A stretch of DNA of 64,000 nt from Smittia aterrima. Taxonomy: Eukaryota > Arthropoda > Insecta > Diptera > Chironomidae. Shown here piece after piece: positions 37,720-48,693 of the stretch. How positions within the stretch are numbered: position 1 is the first letter of the stretch; each line of letters begins with the position of its first letter. Below the pieces are notes generated by a model, which was not told where the DNA came from, made no database searches, and saw only the letters and a program-made list of their open reading frames with translations. Location: the NCBI GenBank assembly GCA_033063855.1, contig CP093831.1, forward strand, positions 28,148,001 through 28,212,000, written 5' to 3'. A program made the position numbers and the translations under genes.

Positions 37720-37831
37720 GTGCAAACTGGATTCGACATTTCGCATAAAAAATTAATTATAAATTCAATTATTTAATAAAAGATTCCCTGGTCGCCAAAA
37801 TTTTTAATTTCGCTTGATACTTTCAATAATT

Positions 37832-40447
37832 CTATGAATCAACTTGATGATTACATTCGTAAGCTTCTTTGAATCCGGGATTTGAGGAGATAAATTTGTG
37901 AAAAATTTTTAAGTTATTTAGCGTCTTCGGAGTCTCAAATGGAATTTCAACGGCCTGATGTTTTCTGAATAATGTTCTGGCAACTGCAACCCAATAAAGT
38001 TGTCGATTTGTTAGTCGATTTGCTCCTAAATTTAGTTCTTCTCCTCCTGATTCTAACCAACTCTCATAAAACTCGTAACCATATTGATACTGGTCTTCAA
38101 AAACAGGAATGTTCAGATTGTATTTCTGCAAAATAATTCAAAAGAGACATTTAAATTCTGAAAAATTCCTGAAAATTAATTTTCATTTGCACTCACATCG
38201 TTGAGATATTCATATAAAACTTTGAAGACGTATTCCAACATTAAAGTGGACATTGTGGCTATGTTGTAATATCTTGGTCGCTGGTAATGATAAAACGGAT
38301 AATTAAGAAAAGCGCTGTCAGTGACTGGAATGAGTTAAATTCAGCAAATCGTTATTTCATTATAAATCTCAGAAATATTTACAAATTAGGTTGTCCTTCA
38401 ATATGTAATGAAACTTGTAATAATATTTTGCTCCCAGTTTCAACAAATCTCTTGTTTTCGGCTCTCTTACAAGTTTTTTGTGCAAGGTTTGCATTTGATG
38501 TAAAACTTTTATAAAGTTTTGGTCAAAATCCAAATCGCCATAAAGTTCCTCAAGCATCTCAGCTGACACGAAATCTTCAGAGTAACCAAGAAAAAAGTGG
38601 ACCGATTGAAGTTTTTCGGTAACATCCTTCAAAACTTCTTCTCCCCATTGATTTGTCGATTTAAACTTTTTTAAAGCGAACTCAATATTTTCGTAAGAAA
38701 ATTTCTTCAAAGAATCTTTAGATTTTTTATCGAAGTATCGTTGCAAGAAAAGAGCGTCTAAAGCCGGGGAGATGTTATTTATGATCACTTCTCGACATTC
38801 CAGCCATCGTTCCTCAGGTCTGATGGCCCCTAAGATCGCCAATCTATATTTGTCGTCAACGTACACTAGGAATCCATCAATTAGTTGATATAAAAAATCG
38901 TAAACCACATAATCTGCGATGACACTGAAATAAAATAATCAGATGATGAGCTGCAAAATAAATCAAAAACTCACTCTTTATCGTTCCCAGCTAAAAATTT
39001 TGCAATTTTCGAAATACTTTGTGGGCTCGAGACTAAGATTTGTGCACTCGAGTTAATTTTCGTGATTAATTGGTTGTTGATGATTGTGAGCCAATCGAGA
39101 TTCAATGGTGAAGTTAAATCGTTCAGTTCGTCAATCGTCATCCACTTTGAAGAGTTTTTATCTTCAACACTTGAATTTAGAGTTTTCTAAACAAATATTT
39201 ATCATTCTATGATTTATGGAATAAACAAGTGGCTGTAGCAGTTCGTACCGAACTTACTTTAGGGTTTTTCATCCGTCGGACTGGTTACAGGAGGTGGGCT
39301 TTACTGGGTTTACTGGTCCGAGTTGGACCCGAATCTGGTCAGCTCTGAGATTTTTTAGTTCAACTCAAATAGCTGATCACTTCATGTGAACGAGTCACAG
39401 CGGAAATGTGCATTCGTTTTCGAGAAAACTTATTTCAAAACTAAAAATCGACTTTTTGTATGGAGATTCCAGATTTTGGGCCCGTGGGCCCGATCCTGAT
39501 GAGCTAGCCAAAAATCCTCAAAAGTTGTTTTTCGTATTAAAATTCTCTATCGACTAGAGGAGAAATAAATCGCTAGCTCATCGCGTTCGCGAGTTATCTC
39601 AATCACGGACATCGGACGTCGGACCACGGAAAAAGTGATCACAATAGGGTGTTCCATCCTTCGGATGAAAAACCCTAAAAATTAAAATAGAACTCACCAG
39701 CTGTTGGTAAAATTCGATTTGCTTGTTTGCGATTTCTTTGAATTCTTTTTTAAGTTCCTCTTTGAATGATAAATTTTGATAAATTTGATTCATTTCGTAA
39801 AGCATTGTCCCATAGCTTTCAAGTTGCAGATCAAAATATTCCTCGCTGGAACCTCTCAAATGTAATTCCGTTTGATTGGAGATGTCATAGTAACCAATAT
39901 CTCTAAAGAACAAAAGGCTCAATGCATTCGTTCCTTCTTGCTCAATATAATTCTTCAAATTGAAATCCTTGTCATTAGTTTCTGGGTAGAACTTTAAACC
40001 AAATGATTGCGCGTGTTCGCGAGCTTCTCTGACTCCATTCTTTCTGATGTTTTTGGAGTTCACACATTTAGAAAAAAATGTTTTTAGTTCTTTTGATATT
40101 CGCGAGTCGTTCACATTCACAGGCTCTAATAAAACTTTTCTCACTTTATTATTGAAGCTTACTTGAAGATCCCACAAAAATCCTGCAATTGGGTTTCGAT
40201 CGTTTATACTTTCATATTTATCAAAAGTTCCAACTGCAAATTCTTTAAAGTCATCGCAAGGTCGAACAGATTTATTTTGCGTTGCTGCAGAAAACAAATA
40301 TTGAGCGTCCGACAAACAATATTTGGTTTTACATAACTCTCGCTCAGTTGCTTCTTCTTGTGACAAAGAATCTCCAAGAAACTGTAGCTCGAAAGAATTT
40401 TGAGCTTCGATGGAGGAAACGATAAAAATCAGAAGAAATATTTTCAT
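37832..40447 (-). CDS. M13-like pseudo-peptidase 9 (M13L-9)
   Basis: Exons 39698-40447, 38975-39186, 38383-38924, 38197-38324, 37832-38125; 641 residues with the frame intact across junctions. Intron 1 is 511 nt instead of about 60 because it carries a 414-bp MITE and about 30 further foreign bases; donor and acceptor survive. Signal peptide MKIFLLIFIVSSIEAQ. Exon 3 reads EERWLEC and GYSEDFV. The foldback transposon lies between this gene's 3' side and the start of M13L-8. Confidence 0.83.
39262..39675. mobile_element. 414-bp MITE with TA duplication in intron 1 of M13L-9
   Basis: The ends GGGTTTTTCATCCG and CGGATGAAAAACCC are perfect inverted repeats of 14 bp flanked by TA on both sides. 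The centre is more GC-rich than its surroundings and has no ORF. Ends and target suggest a Tc1/mariner-type MITE. Confidence 0.75.
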
Positions 40448-40805
40448 TTTGTTGAAAGAACTTTACTGGTCGCGACACAAGACAAGACTAACGAAAATTC
40501 TTTTTCAAAAACAACCGAAATCAAACTTGTTTGCTTTATTACCCAATGATTTTGACACTAAAAGGTTAAAGAACACGCAAATAAAAACTTGTTAATTTAA
40601 CGCACAAACTGGAATCGACATTCCGCATAAAAAATTAATTATAAATTCACTGTCGGCCGTACATTTCTAAATTTGCTAAATACTACAAGAAATCCATGAA
40701 CGTTACCGAATTTCAAAAACAAACCCATGATTGCAATCGTAAGCTTCTTTGAATCCGGGATTTGAGGAGATAAATTTATGAAAATCATTCAAGATAGCTA
40801 ACTCC

Positions 40806-42499
40806 TTAGGACTCAAATGGAATTTCAACGGCCTGGTATTTTGCGAAATCAGTTCTGGCAACTGCGACCCAATAAAGTTGTCGATTTGTCAATCGGTTTG
40901 CTCCTAAATTTAGTTCTTCTCCTCCTGATTCTAACCAACTCTCATAAAACTCGTAACCACATTGCCAACAGTCTTTAAATTCAGCTATGTCTAGATTGTA
41001 TTTCTGCAAAACAATTTAAAACAAAAATTAAAAATAAATATTCTTGAAAATTCTTTTTCAATTGAACTTACATCGTTGAGATATTTATCTAAGACTCTGT
41101 AGACGGTTTCCAGCATTAAATTCGCCACTATCACTGTGTTGTAGAATCTTGGTCGCTGGTCATGATAAAACGGATAATTAAGAAAATCGCTGTCAATAAC
41201 TAAAAAGAGTTAAACTCAGCAAATGATAATTTATCACAAATCTCAGAAATATTTACAAATTATGTTGTCCTTCTAAAGGTAGGTAAACTTATAAAATTCT
41301 TGCGTTCCCAGTTTCAACAGATCTCTTGTTTTCGGCTCTCTTTTAAGTTTTTCGTGTAAGACTTTCATTTGGTGTATAGTTTTGATAAAGCTTTGGTCAA
41401 AATCCAAATCGCCATAAAGTTCCTCAAGCATCTCAGCTGACACAAATTCTTTAGAGTAACCAAGTACAACCTTGACCGATTGCAACTTCTCGCTAACATC
41501 CTTCAGAACTTCTTCTCCCCATTGATTTGTCGATTTAAACTTTTTTAAAGCGAACTCGATCGTTTCGTGAGAAAATTTTCTTAAAGAATCTTCAAATTTT
41601 TGATCGAAGTAGCGTTGCAAGAAAAGAGTGTCTAAAGCCGGGGTCATGCGATTAAGGAAAAACCATGAACATTGCTGCCATCGTTCAAAAGATCTAACTG
41701 CCGCTAAGATTGCCAATGTATATTTTTCCTCAATGTAAATCTGCGATGTCACTGGAATAAAACATTTAGTTGATGAACTGTAAAATGAATATAAATCTCA
41801 CTCTTTATCGTTATCTGCTAGAAATTCTGCAATATTTGAAATAGTTTGTGGGCTCAAAACTAAGATCCGTGCGCTCGAATTAATTTTCGTGATTAATTGG
41901 TTGTTGATAATTGTGAGCCAATCGAGATTCAATGGAGAAGTTAAATCGTTAAGTTCGTCAATCGTCATCCACTTTGAAGGGTTTTCTTCTTCAACACTTA
42001 AATTCTTCGAATTGAAATCCTCTTCATTATTTTCTCGGTAGAACTTTAAACCAAATGATCGCAAGTATTCACGAGCCTCGCTCACTCCATTCTTTCTGAT
42101 GTTTTTAGAGTTCAAACATTTAGCAAAAAATGTTTTCATTCTTTTCGATATTCGCGAGTCATTCACATTCACAGGCGCTGATAAAACTTTTCTCACTTTT
42201 TTATCACAGTTAAATTACAAATCTAACTTTAATCCAGCATAAGGGTTTCGATCGTTCACACTTTCATATTTATCGAAAGTTCCCACTGCAAACTCTTTAA
42301 AGTCATCACAAGGTCGAACAGATTTATTTTGCGTTGCTGCAGAAAACAAATATTTGGCGTCAAACAAACAATATTTTGTGTCACATAACTCTCGCTCTGT
42401 TGCTTTTTTTAGTGATAAAGAATTTCCAAGAAACTGTAGCTCGAAAGAATTTTGAGCTTCGATCGAGGAAACTACAAAAATCAGAAGAAATATCTTCAT
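40806..42499 (-). pseudogene. M13-like copy 10, heavily damaged (M13L-10)
   Basis: Signal peptide and start at 42499 are intact. There is a TAA at about 42215 at the same Gln position as in M13L-8. A deletion then joins exon 1 (at KDFN) to exon 2 (KNLS) in frame, removing about 100 codons and intron 1 (fused frame to 41802). Exon 3 (41257-41751) has lost about 17 codons at its start (the LVYDLLYE... stretch) and gained a TAG near 41273. Exon 4 is 41072-41199. Exon 5 (from 41003) stops early at a TAA near 40806. No full protein is possible. Confidence 0.85.
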
Positions 42500-43001
42500 T
42501 TCGTTGAAAGAACTTCACTGGCCGCAACACAAAACAAGACTAACGACAATTCTTTTTCTACAAGAACCGAAACCAAACTTGTTAATTTTATTATCTAAAA
42601 ATTTTGATTCTAAAAGGTTAAAGAACACGCAAATAAAAACTTGCAAATTTAACGTACAAACTGGAATCGTCATTTCGCATAAAAATTAAATAAAAATTCA
42701 GTTATTAAAAAATTCTCTGGTCGCCAATAATTCTTAAATTCGCTAAAAAACCATCAACTAATTTACTAACAGAATTTTCTTTGTCGTAGAAAGAACTTTT
42801 GAACATTTATGAAATAAATATCGTTGACTGATAGTCTTTGAAAGCGTAGATGGATGTGAACTCGTATGATGACTATTGTCTAATTTTATATAAAATTATT
42901 ATTATATATTATAATATTATATATATGATAATATTTTTGTCTTAGACTAAATGTAACGTTCTCTTATCTCTGAAAAATTTTGCGTATCAACGGAATATTT
43001 T

Positions 43002-43165
43002 TGATGAAGCGTTTGGCTAAATGAGAAGAGACCATCAATCATCTGAAAATTTAAATCGAGTCCTATAAGAAGAAACTTGACATATCTTCTGACGAAAACG
43101 AATTTCTTATGCAAAAGCTCGAAATATTGAAGAATACTTTGTGTTCTTATCACAATCAAGTCGAG
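43002..43165 (+). pseudogene. DM9C coiled-coil relic next to M13L-11
   Basis: Matches DM9C-2 about 9056-9215, including GAAGAAACTTGACATATCTTC, with stop codons and gaps. It runs straight into the stop region of M13L-11 at ACAATCAAGTCGA. Confidence 0.75.
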
Positions 43166-45337
43166 TTGATTTTGCAATCGTAAGCTTCTTTGAATCCAGG
43201 ATTTGAGGAAATATATTTATGAAATTGTTTCAAGTTAACTATCGTCTTAGGAGTCTCAAATGGAATTTCAACAACCTGATGTTTTCTGTATAATGTTCTA
43301 GCAAGTGCGACCCAATAAAGTTGTCGATTTGTTAGTCGATTTGCTCCTAAATTTAGTTCTTCTCCTCCTGATTCTAACCAACTCTCATAAAACTCGTAAC
43401 CATATTGATACTGGTCGTCAAATTCAAGAATGTCAATGTTAAGATTGTATTTCTGCAAAATAATTTAAAAGAGACATTTGAAATCTAAAAATATTCTAAA
43501 AATTCTTTTTCAATTAAACTTACGTTGTTGAGATATTCATATAAAAGTCTGAAGACGCTTTCGAACATTAAAGTCGACACTGTCGCTGTGTTGTAGAATC
43601 TTGGTCGTTGGTAATGATAAAACGGATAATTTAAAAAAGCGCTGTCGTAGACTGGAAAGAATTAAATTTAACAAATCGTTAAATTATCAGAAATCTCAGA
43701 AATATTTACAAATTAGGTTGTCCTTCAATATGTAGTAAAACTGATAATAATATTTTGTTCCAAGTTCTAAAAGTTCTCTTGTTTTCGGCTCTCTTACAAG
43801 TTTTTCGTGCAAGGTTTGCATTTGATGTAAAACTTTTACAAAGTTTTGGTCAAAATCCAAATCGCCATAAAGTTCCTCAAGCATCTTAGTTCCAACGAAT
43901 TCTTCAGAGTAACCAAATATGAACTTGACTGATTGCAATTTTTTGGTAACATCCATGAGAACCTCTTCTCCCCATTGATTTGTCGATTTAAACTTTTTCG
44001 AAGCGAACTCTATAATTTCGTGAGAAAATTTCTTCAAAGAAACTTCGGATTTTTCATCGAAGTATCGTTGCAAGAAAAGGACGTCAAAAGCCGGGGAAAT
44101 GCAACTTATGATCACTTCTTGACATTCCAACCATCGTTCCTCAGGTCTGATGGCCCCTAAGGTCGCCTTTCTATATTTGTCGTCAACGTAAACTACGAAT
44201 CCATCAATTAATTCATACAACATATCGTAAACCAAATAATCTGCGATGACACTGAAATAAAATATTTAGTTGATGAACTGTGAAATGAAACAAATTCTCA
44301 CTCTTTATCGTTCTCTGCTAGAAATTCTGCAATTTTTGAAATACTTTGTGGGTTCGAGACTAAGATTCGTGCACTCGAATTAATTTTCGTGATTAATTGG
44401 TTGTTGATGATTGTAAGCCAATCGAGATTCAATGGAGAAGTTAAATTGTTAAGTTCTTCAATCGTCATCCACAAAAAAATGTACGTAATTTACGTAACGT
44501 AGCGAATTTGTTCGGTAAAGAGAAAATTTAACGGCTGAATTCAAATGTGGCCTGCGTTCTTGACTTTAACCTTAAAGTCAAACTCACCAGCTGATGATAA
44601 AACTCGATTTGTTTGTTTGTGATTTCTTTAAATTCTTTTTTAAACTCTTCTGAGAATGAAGAATTTCGATAAATTTGATTCATTTCGTAAAGCATTGTCT
44701 CGTAGCTTTCAAGTTGCAGCTCAAAATATTCCACGTCAGTATATTTAAAATGTAATTCCGTTTGATTAGAATTATCAAAGTAACCAATATCTTTAAAGAA
44801 CAAAAGTCTCAATGTATTCGTCCTTTGGTGCTCAATATAATTCTTCAAATTGAAATCCTTGTCATTCTTTTCTGGGTAGAACTTTAAGCCAAATGATCGC
44901 AAGTATTCACGAGCTTCGCTGACTCCATTCTTTCTGATGTTTTTGGAGTTCACACATTTAGCAAAAAATGTTTTAATTCCTTTCGATATTCGCGAGTCGT
45001 TCACATTCACAGGCTCTGATAAAACTCTTTTCACTTTATTAAAGTAGTTGTTTTGAAGATCCCACAAAAATCCTGCATAAGGGTTTCGATCGTTCACACT
45101 TTGATATTTATCGAAAGTTCCCACTGCAAACTCTTTAAAGTCATCACAAGGTCGAACAGATTTATTTTGAGTTGCTGCAGAAAACAAATATTTGGCGTCC
45201 GACAAACAATATTTTGTGTCACATAACTCTCGCTCTGTTGCTTCTTCTTGTGACAAAGAATCTCCAAGAAACTGTAGCTCGAAAGAGTTTTGAGCTTTGA
45301 CCGAGCAAACTACAAAAGTCAGAAGAAATATCTTCAT
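43156..45337 (-). pseudogene. M13-like copy 11, exon 2 start replaced (M13L-11)
   Basis: Exons 44588-45337, (broken)-44302, 43710-44251, 43524-43651, 43156-43452. Exon 1 is open and typical (MKIFLLTFVVCSVKAQ). From 44473 to about 44575 the usual acceptor and first 16 or so codons of exon 2 are replaced by unrelated sequence (ACGTAATTTACGTAACG). The intact part begins at WMTIEELNNLTS. The acceptor-like AGs I can find lead to stop codons before the frame is regained. Exons 3-5 are undamaged; exon 3 has ERWLEC and GYSEEFV. Expression of a truncated 250-residue N-terminal domain is possible. Confidence 0.7.
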
Positions 45338-45639
45338 TTCGTTGAAAGAACTTCACTGGTCGCGACACAAAACAAGACTAACGAAAATTATTTATTGAAA
45401 AGAAACCGAAACCCAACTTGTTAATTTAACGTGCAAACTGGAATCGACATTACGCATAAAAAATTCTAATTTATTCATTTATTCAAATAAACATTCTCTG
45501 ACGATTAGATTAGTTCCTAAATTTACTTATACTATTCAAGAAATCCGTGAAACATGTTTTCGATTCTTGATTTCATTCAATACATACATTCAGGAACCAT
45601 TTGATGTGTCGATAGTAAAGCGATTTTGACAATCTTTTA

Positions 45640-45715
45640 ATGTGCCTGTGGTAGCGCAGTGGTAAGGACTGATATTCCAGAGGACGCGGGTTCATTGAAA
45701 ACATTTAAAACTAGA
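45640..45715 (+). repeat. tRNA-derived relic or SINE head
   Basis: GTGGTAGCGCAGTGGTAAG holds an A-box-like string and GCGGGTTCATTG a partial B box, 37 nt apart (a little short). It does not fold into a full tRNA that I can support: the T arm and acceptor 3' strand are missing. It may be the head of a tRNA-type SINE or a decayed tRNA. Confidence 0.35.
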
Positions 45716-45879
45716 ATTGTTTAAAGTTTTATTCACGCAAGGCTTCAAGCCACTAATAGTGTCAAAACTATTTCACAAAATAAAGTTATTTATATTTTTT
45801 TATTTGTCACATCGGTAGTGTGTTGTATTTATTTTCATTCAAGTTAAATGATTTAACTAATGATTGTCAAACTTCATTA

Positions 45880-48053
45880 TCAATTGATTTTGCAATCGAA
45901 AGCTTCCATAAATCCGGGATTTGAGAAGATATATTTATGAATTTTATCCAAATAACCTAACTGACTAGGAGGCTCAAATCCCGGTAAAGGTTTCTCACTT
46001 CCGTAGTGCTGCTTTCTGAATATTGTTCTGGCAACTGCAATCCAATAGAGTTGTCGATTGGTTAGTCGATTTGCTCCTAAATTTAGTTCTTCTCCTCCTG
46101 ATTCCAGCCAACTCTCATAAAACTCGTAACCATATTGCAACTGGTCTTCAAAAACAGGAATGCTCAGATTGTGTTTCTGCAAAATAATTTAATATATTAG
46201 TAGCAAAATAATTTAATTCTATATATATATTATAATCGTATATAAAAATTACATTGTTGAGATATTTGTATAAATCGTTGATGTTTTCAAATAATAAAGT
46301 CGCTACATTTGCTGTATTGTAGAATCTTGGTCGCTGGTCGTGATAAAACGGATAATCTAGATAAGAGCTATCGATGACTAAAAAGAGTTACATTCAGCAA
46401 TTGCTAATTAATAGTAAATCTCAGAAATATTTACAAATTGTGTTCTCGGTCAATAAATAGGTAAACTTATAATAAAACTGTGCTCCCAGTTCTAGAAGTT
46501 CTCTTGTTTTCGGCTCTCTTTTAAGTTTTTGGTGTAATACTTTTATTTGGTGCAAAGTTTTGATAAAGTTTTGTTCAAAATCTAAATCGCCATAAAGTTC
46601 CTCAAGCATCTCAGCTGACACAAATTCTTCAGAGTAGCCAAGTACAAACTTGACCGATTGCAATTTTTCGGTAACATCCTTCAAAACTTCTTCTCCCCAT
46701 CGATTTGCCGATTTAAACTTTTTCAAAGCGAACTCGATCGTTTCGTGAGAAAATTTTCTTAAAGAATCTTGGGATTTTTTATTGAAATAGCGCTGCAAGT
46801 AAAGGACGTCTAAAGCCGGGGACATGCGACCTACGAAAAACCATGAACATTGCTGCCATCGTTCGTCAGGTCTGTTGGTCACTCGTTTCGTCATTTTATA
46901 TTTGTCGACAACGTACACTAAGAAACCATCAATTAATTCGTACAAAAAATCGTAAACCAAATAATCTGCGATAACACTGAAACAAAAAAATAAATAGATG
47001 AACTATCAATTGCAAAATGAATCAAATCTCACTCTTTATCGTTCTCCGCTAGAAATTCTGCAATTTTCGAAATACTTTGTGGGCGATCGACTAAGATTTG
47101 TGCACTCGAATTAATTTTCGTGATTAATTGGTTGTTGATGATTGTGAGCCAATCGAGATTCAATGGAGAAGTTAAATTATTCAGTTCGTCAATCGTCATC
47201 CACTTTGAAGAGTTTTCTTCTTCATCACTTGAATTTAAATTTTTCTAAACAAAAATTTATTTTTGAATAATTTGAATAAATAAATTATTAAACTTTAACT
47301 CACCAGCTGTTGGTAAAACTCGATTTGTCTGTTCGCGATTTCTTTAAATTCTTTTGTAAACTCTTCTGAGAATGAAGAATTTCGATAAATTTGATTCATT
47401 TCGTAAAGCATTGTCTCATAGCTTTCAAGTTGCAGATCAAAATTTTTACCGCCAGAATATTTCAAAAGTAGTTCCGTTTGATTGGAATTTTCAGAGTAAT
47501 CAACTTCTTTAAGGAACAAAAGTTTCAATGAATTCGTCCTTTCTTGCTCAATAAAATTCTTCAAATTGAAATCCTTTTCATTCTTCTCTGGGTAGAATTT
47601 TAAACCAAACGATCGAGCGTGTTCACGAGCTTCGCTGACTCCATTCTCTCTGATGCTTTTGGAGTTCACACATTTAGCAAATAATGTTTTCATTCCTTTC
47701 GATATTCGCGAGTCGTTCACATTCACAGGCTCTGATAAAACTTTTTTCACTTTTTTGATGTAGTGGAATTGAAAATCCCACAAAAATCCTGCATAAGGTG
47801 TTCTATCGTTCACACTGTCATATTTTTCGAAAGTTCCCACTGCAAACTCTTTAAAGTCATCACAAGGTCGAACAGATTCATTTTGAGTTGCTCCAGAAAA
47901 TAAATAGTGAGCGTCCGACAAACAATATTTTGTTCCACATAACTCTCGGTCTGTTGCTTCTACTATCGAGAATGAATCTCCAAGATATTGTAGATCGAAA
48001 GATTTTTGAGCTTCGATTGAGCAAAATACAAAAATCAGAAGAAATATCTTCAT
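45880..48053 (-). CDS. M13-like pseudo-peptidase 12 (M13L-12)
   Basis: Exons 47304-48053, 47033-47244, 46435-46976, 46253-46377, 45880-46176; 641 residues, open. Exon 4 is one codon shorter than usual. Near the mature N terminus the normally constant LSQEEAT stretch is FSIVEAT. Exon 5 has a longer Pro-rich variable segment (GSEKPLPGFEPP) before the conserved tail, and the protein ends FMEAFDCKIN. Exon 3 has ERWQQC and GYSEEFV. Confidence 0.85.
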
Positions 48054-48455
48054 TTTGTTGAAAGAACTTCACTGGTCGCGACACAAAACAAGACTAACGA
48101 AAATTCCTTTTCCAAAAGAACCGAAACGAAACTTGCTAATTTTATTACCTAATGATTTTGACACTAAAAGGTTAAAGAATATGCAAATAGAAAATTTGCA
48201 AATTTAATTTGGTGTCTAAACCTGTGGTGAATTTTTGGTGATTGCAAATGTTCTCATATGATTAGCTTCAACATTTTTTCGATTTCCAGAACTCTTGCGA
48301 TTGTTTTAATTATTTAACATTTCTTTCAATACAAATTTGAATTGACAAAATGTAAACTTTTCTGAAAGCTCTTTGGAAAGCTCATTTTGATATTTGTAGA
48401 GCTTTACTGAACAATTTATATCTGCAATAAAAACTTCATTTAAAACAATGTCGAC

Positions 48456-48560
48456 TTTGTTTAAAGAGAGACAACTTCATCGTATGCGAAAGCTTCTGGA
48501 TATCGGAGTGATAACTAATCCTGTAAACATTTATTGGTGAAGAGCAAAATAACTTATTGA
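48456..48560 (+). pseudogene. Short DM9C 3' relic next to M13L-13
   Basis: TTCATCGTATGCGAAAGCTTC and ACTAATCCTGTAAACATT match the last 30 codons and 3' flank of DM9C-2/3, with a different stop context. Very degraded. Confidence 0.6.
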
Positions 48561-48693
48561 AAATCCTGAAAATAAAAGATCAGACGCGCTGATTTGATTG
48601 CGCAAAACTGTTTTATAAAAACAACCAAAATATTTTAAGATAAAGTTTTATTGAACATTAGAAAAGATTCCGATAGACGTATAAAGAAAATTG

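Noticed and set aside
45640..45715. A functional tRNA gene
   Set aside because: A-box and partial B-box strings are present, but the distance is short, the B box is imperfect and no acceptor stem pairs; kept only as a relic.
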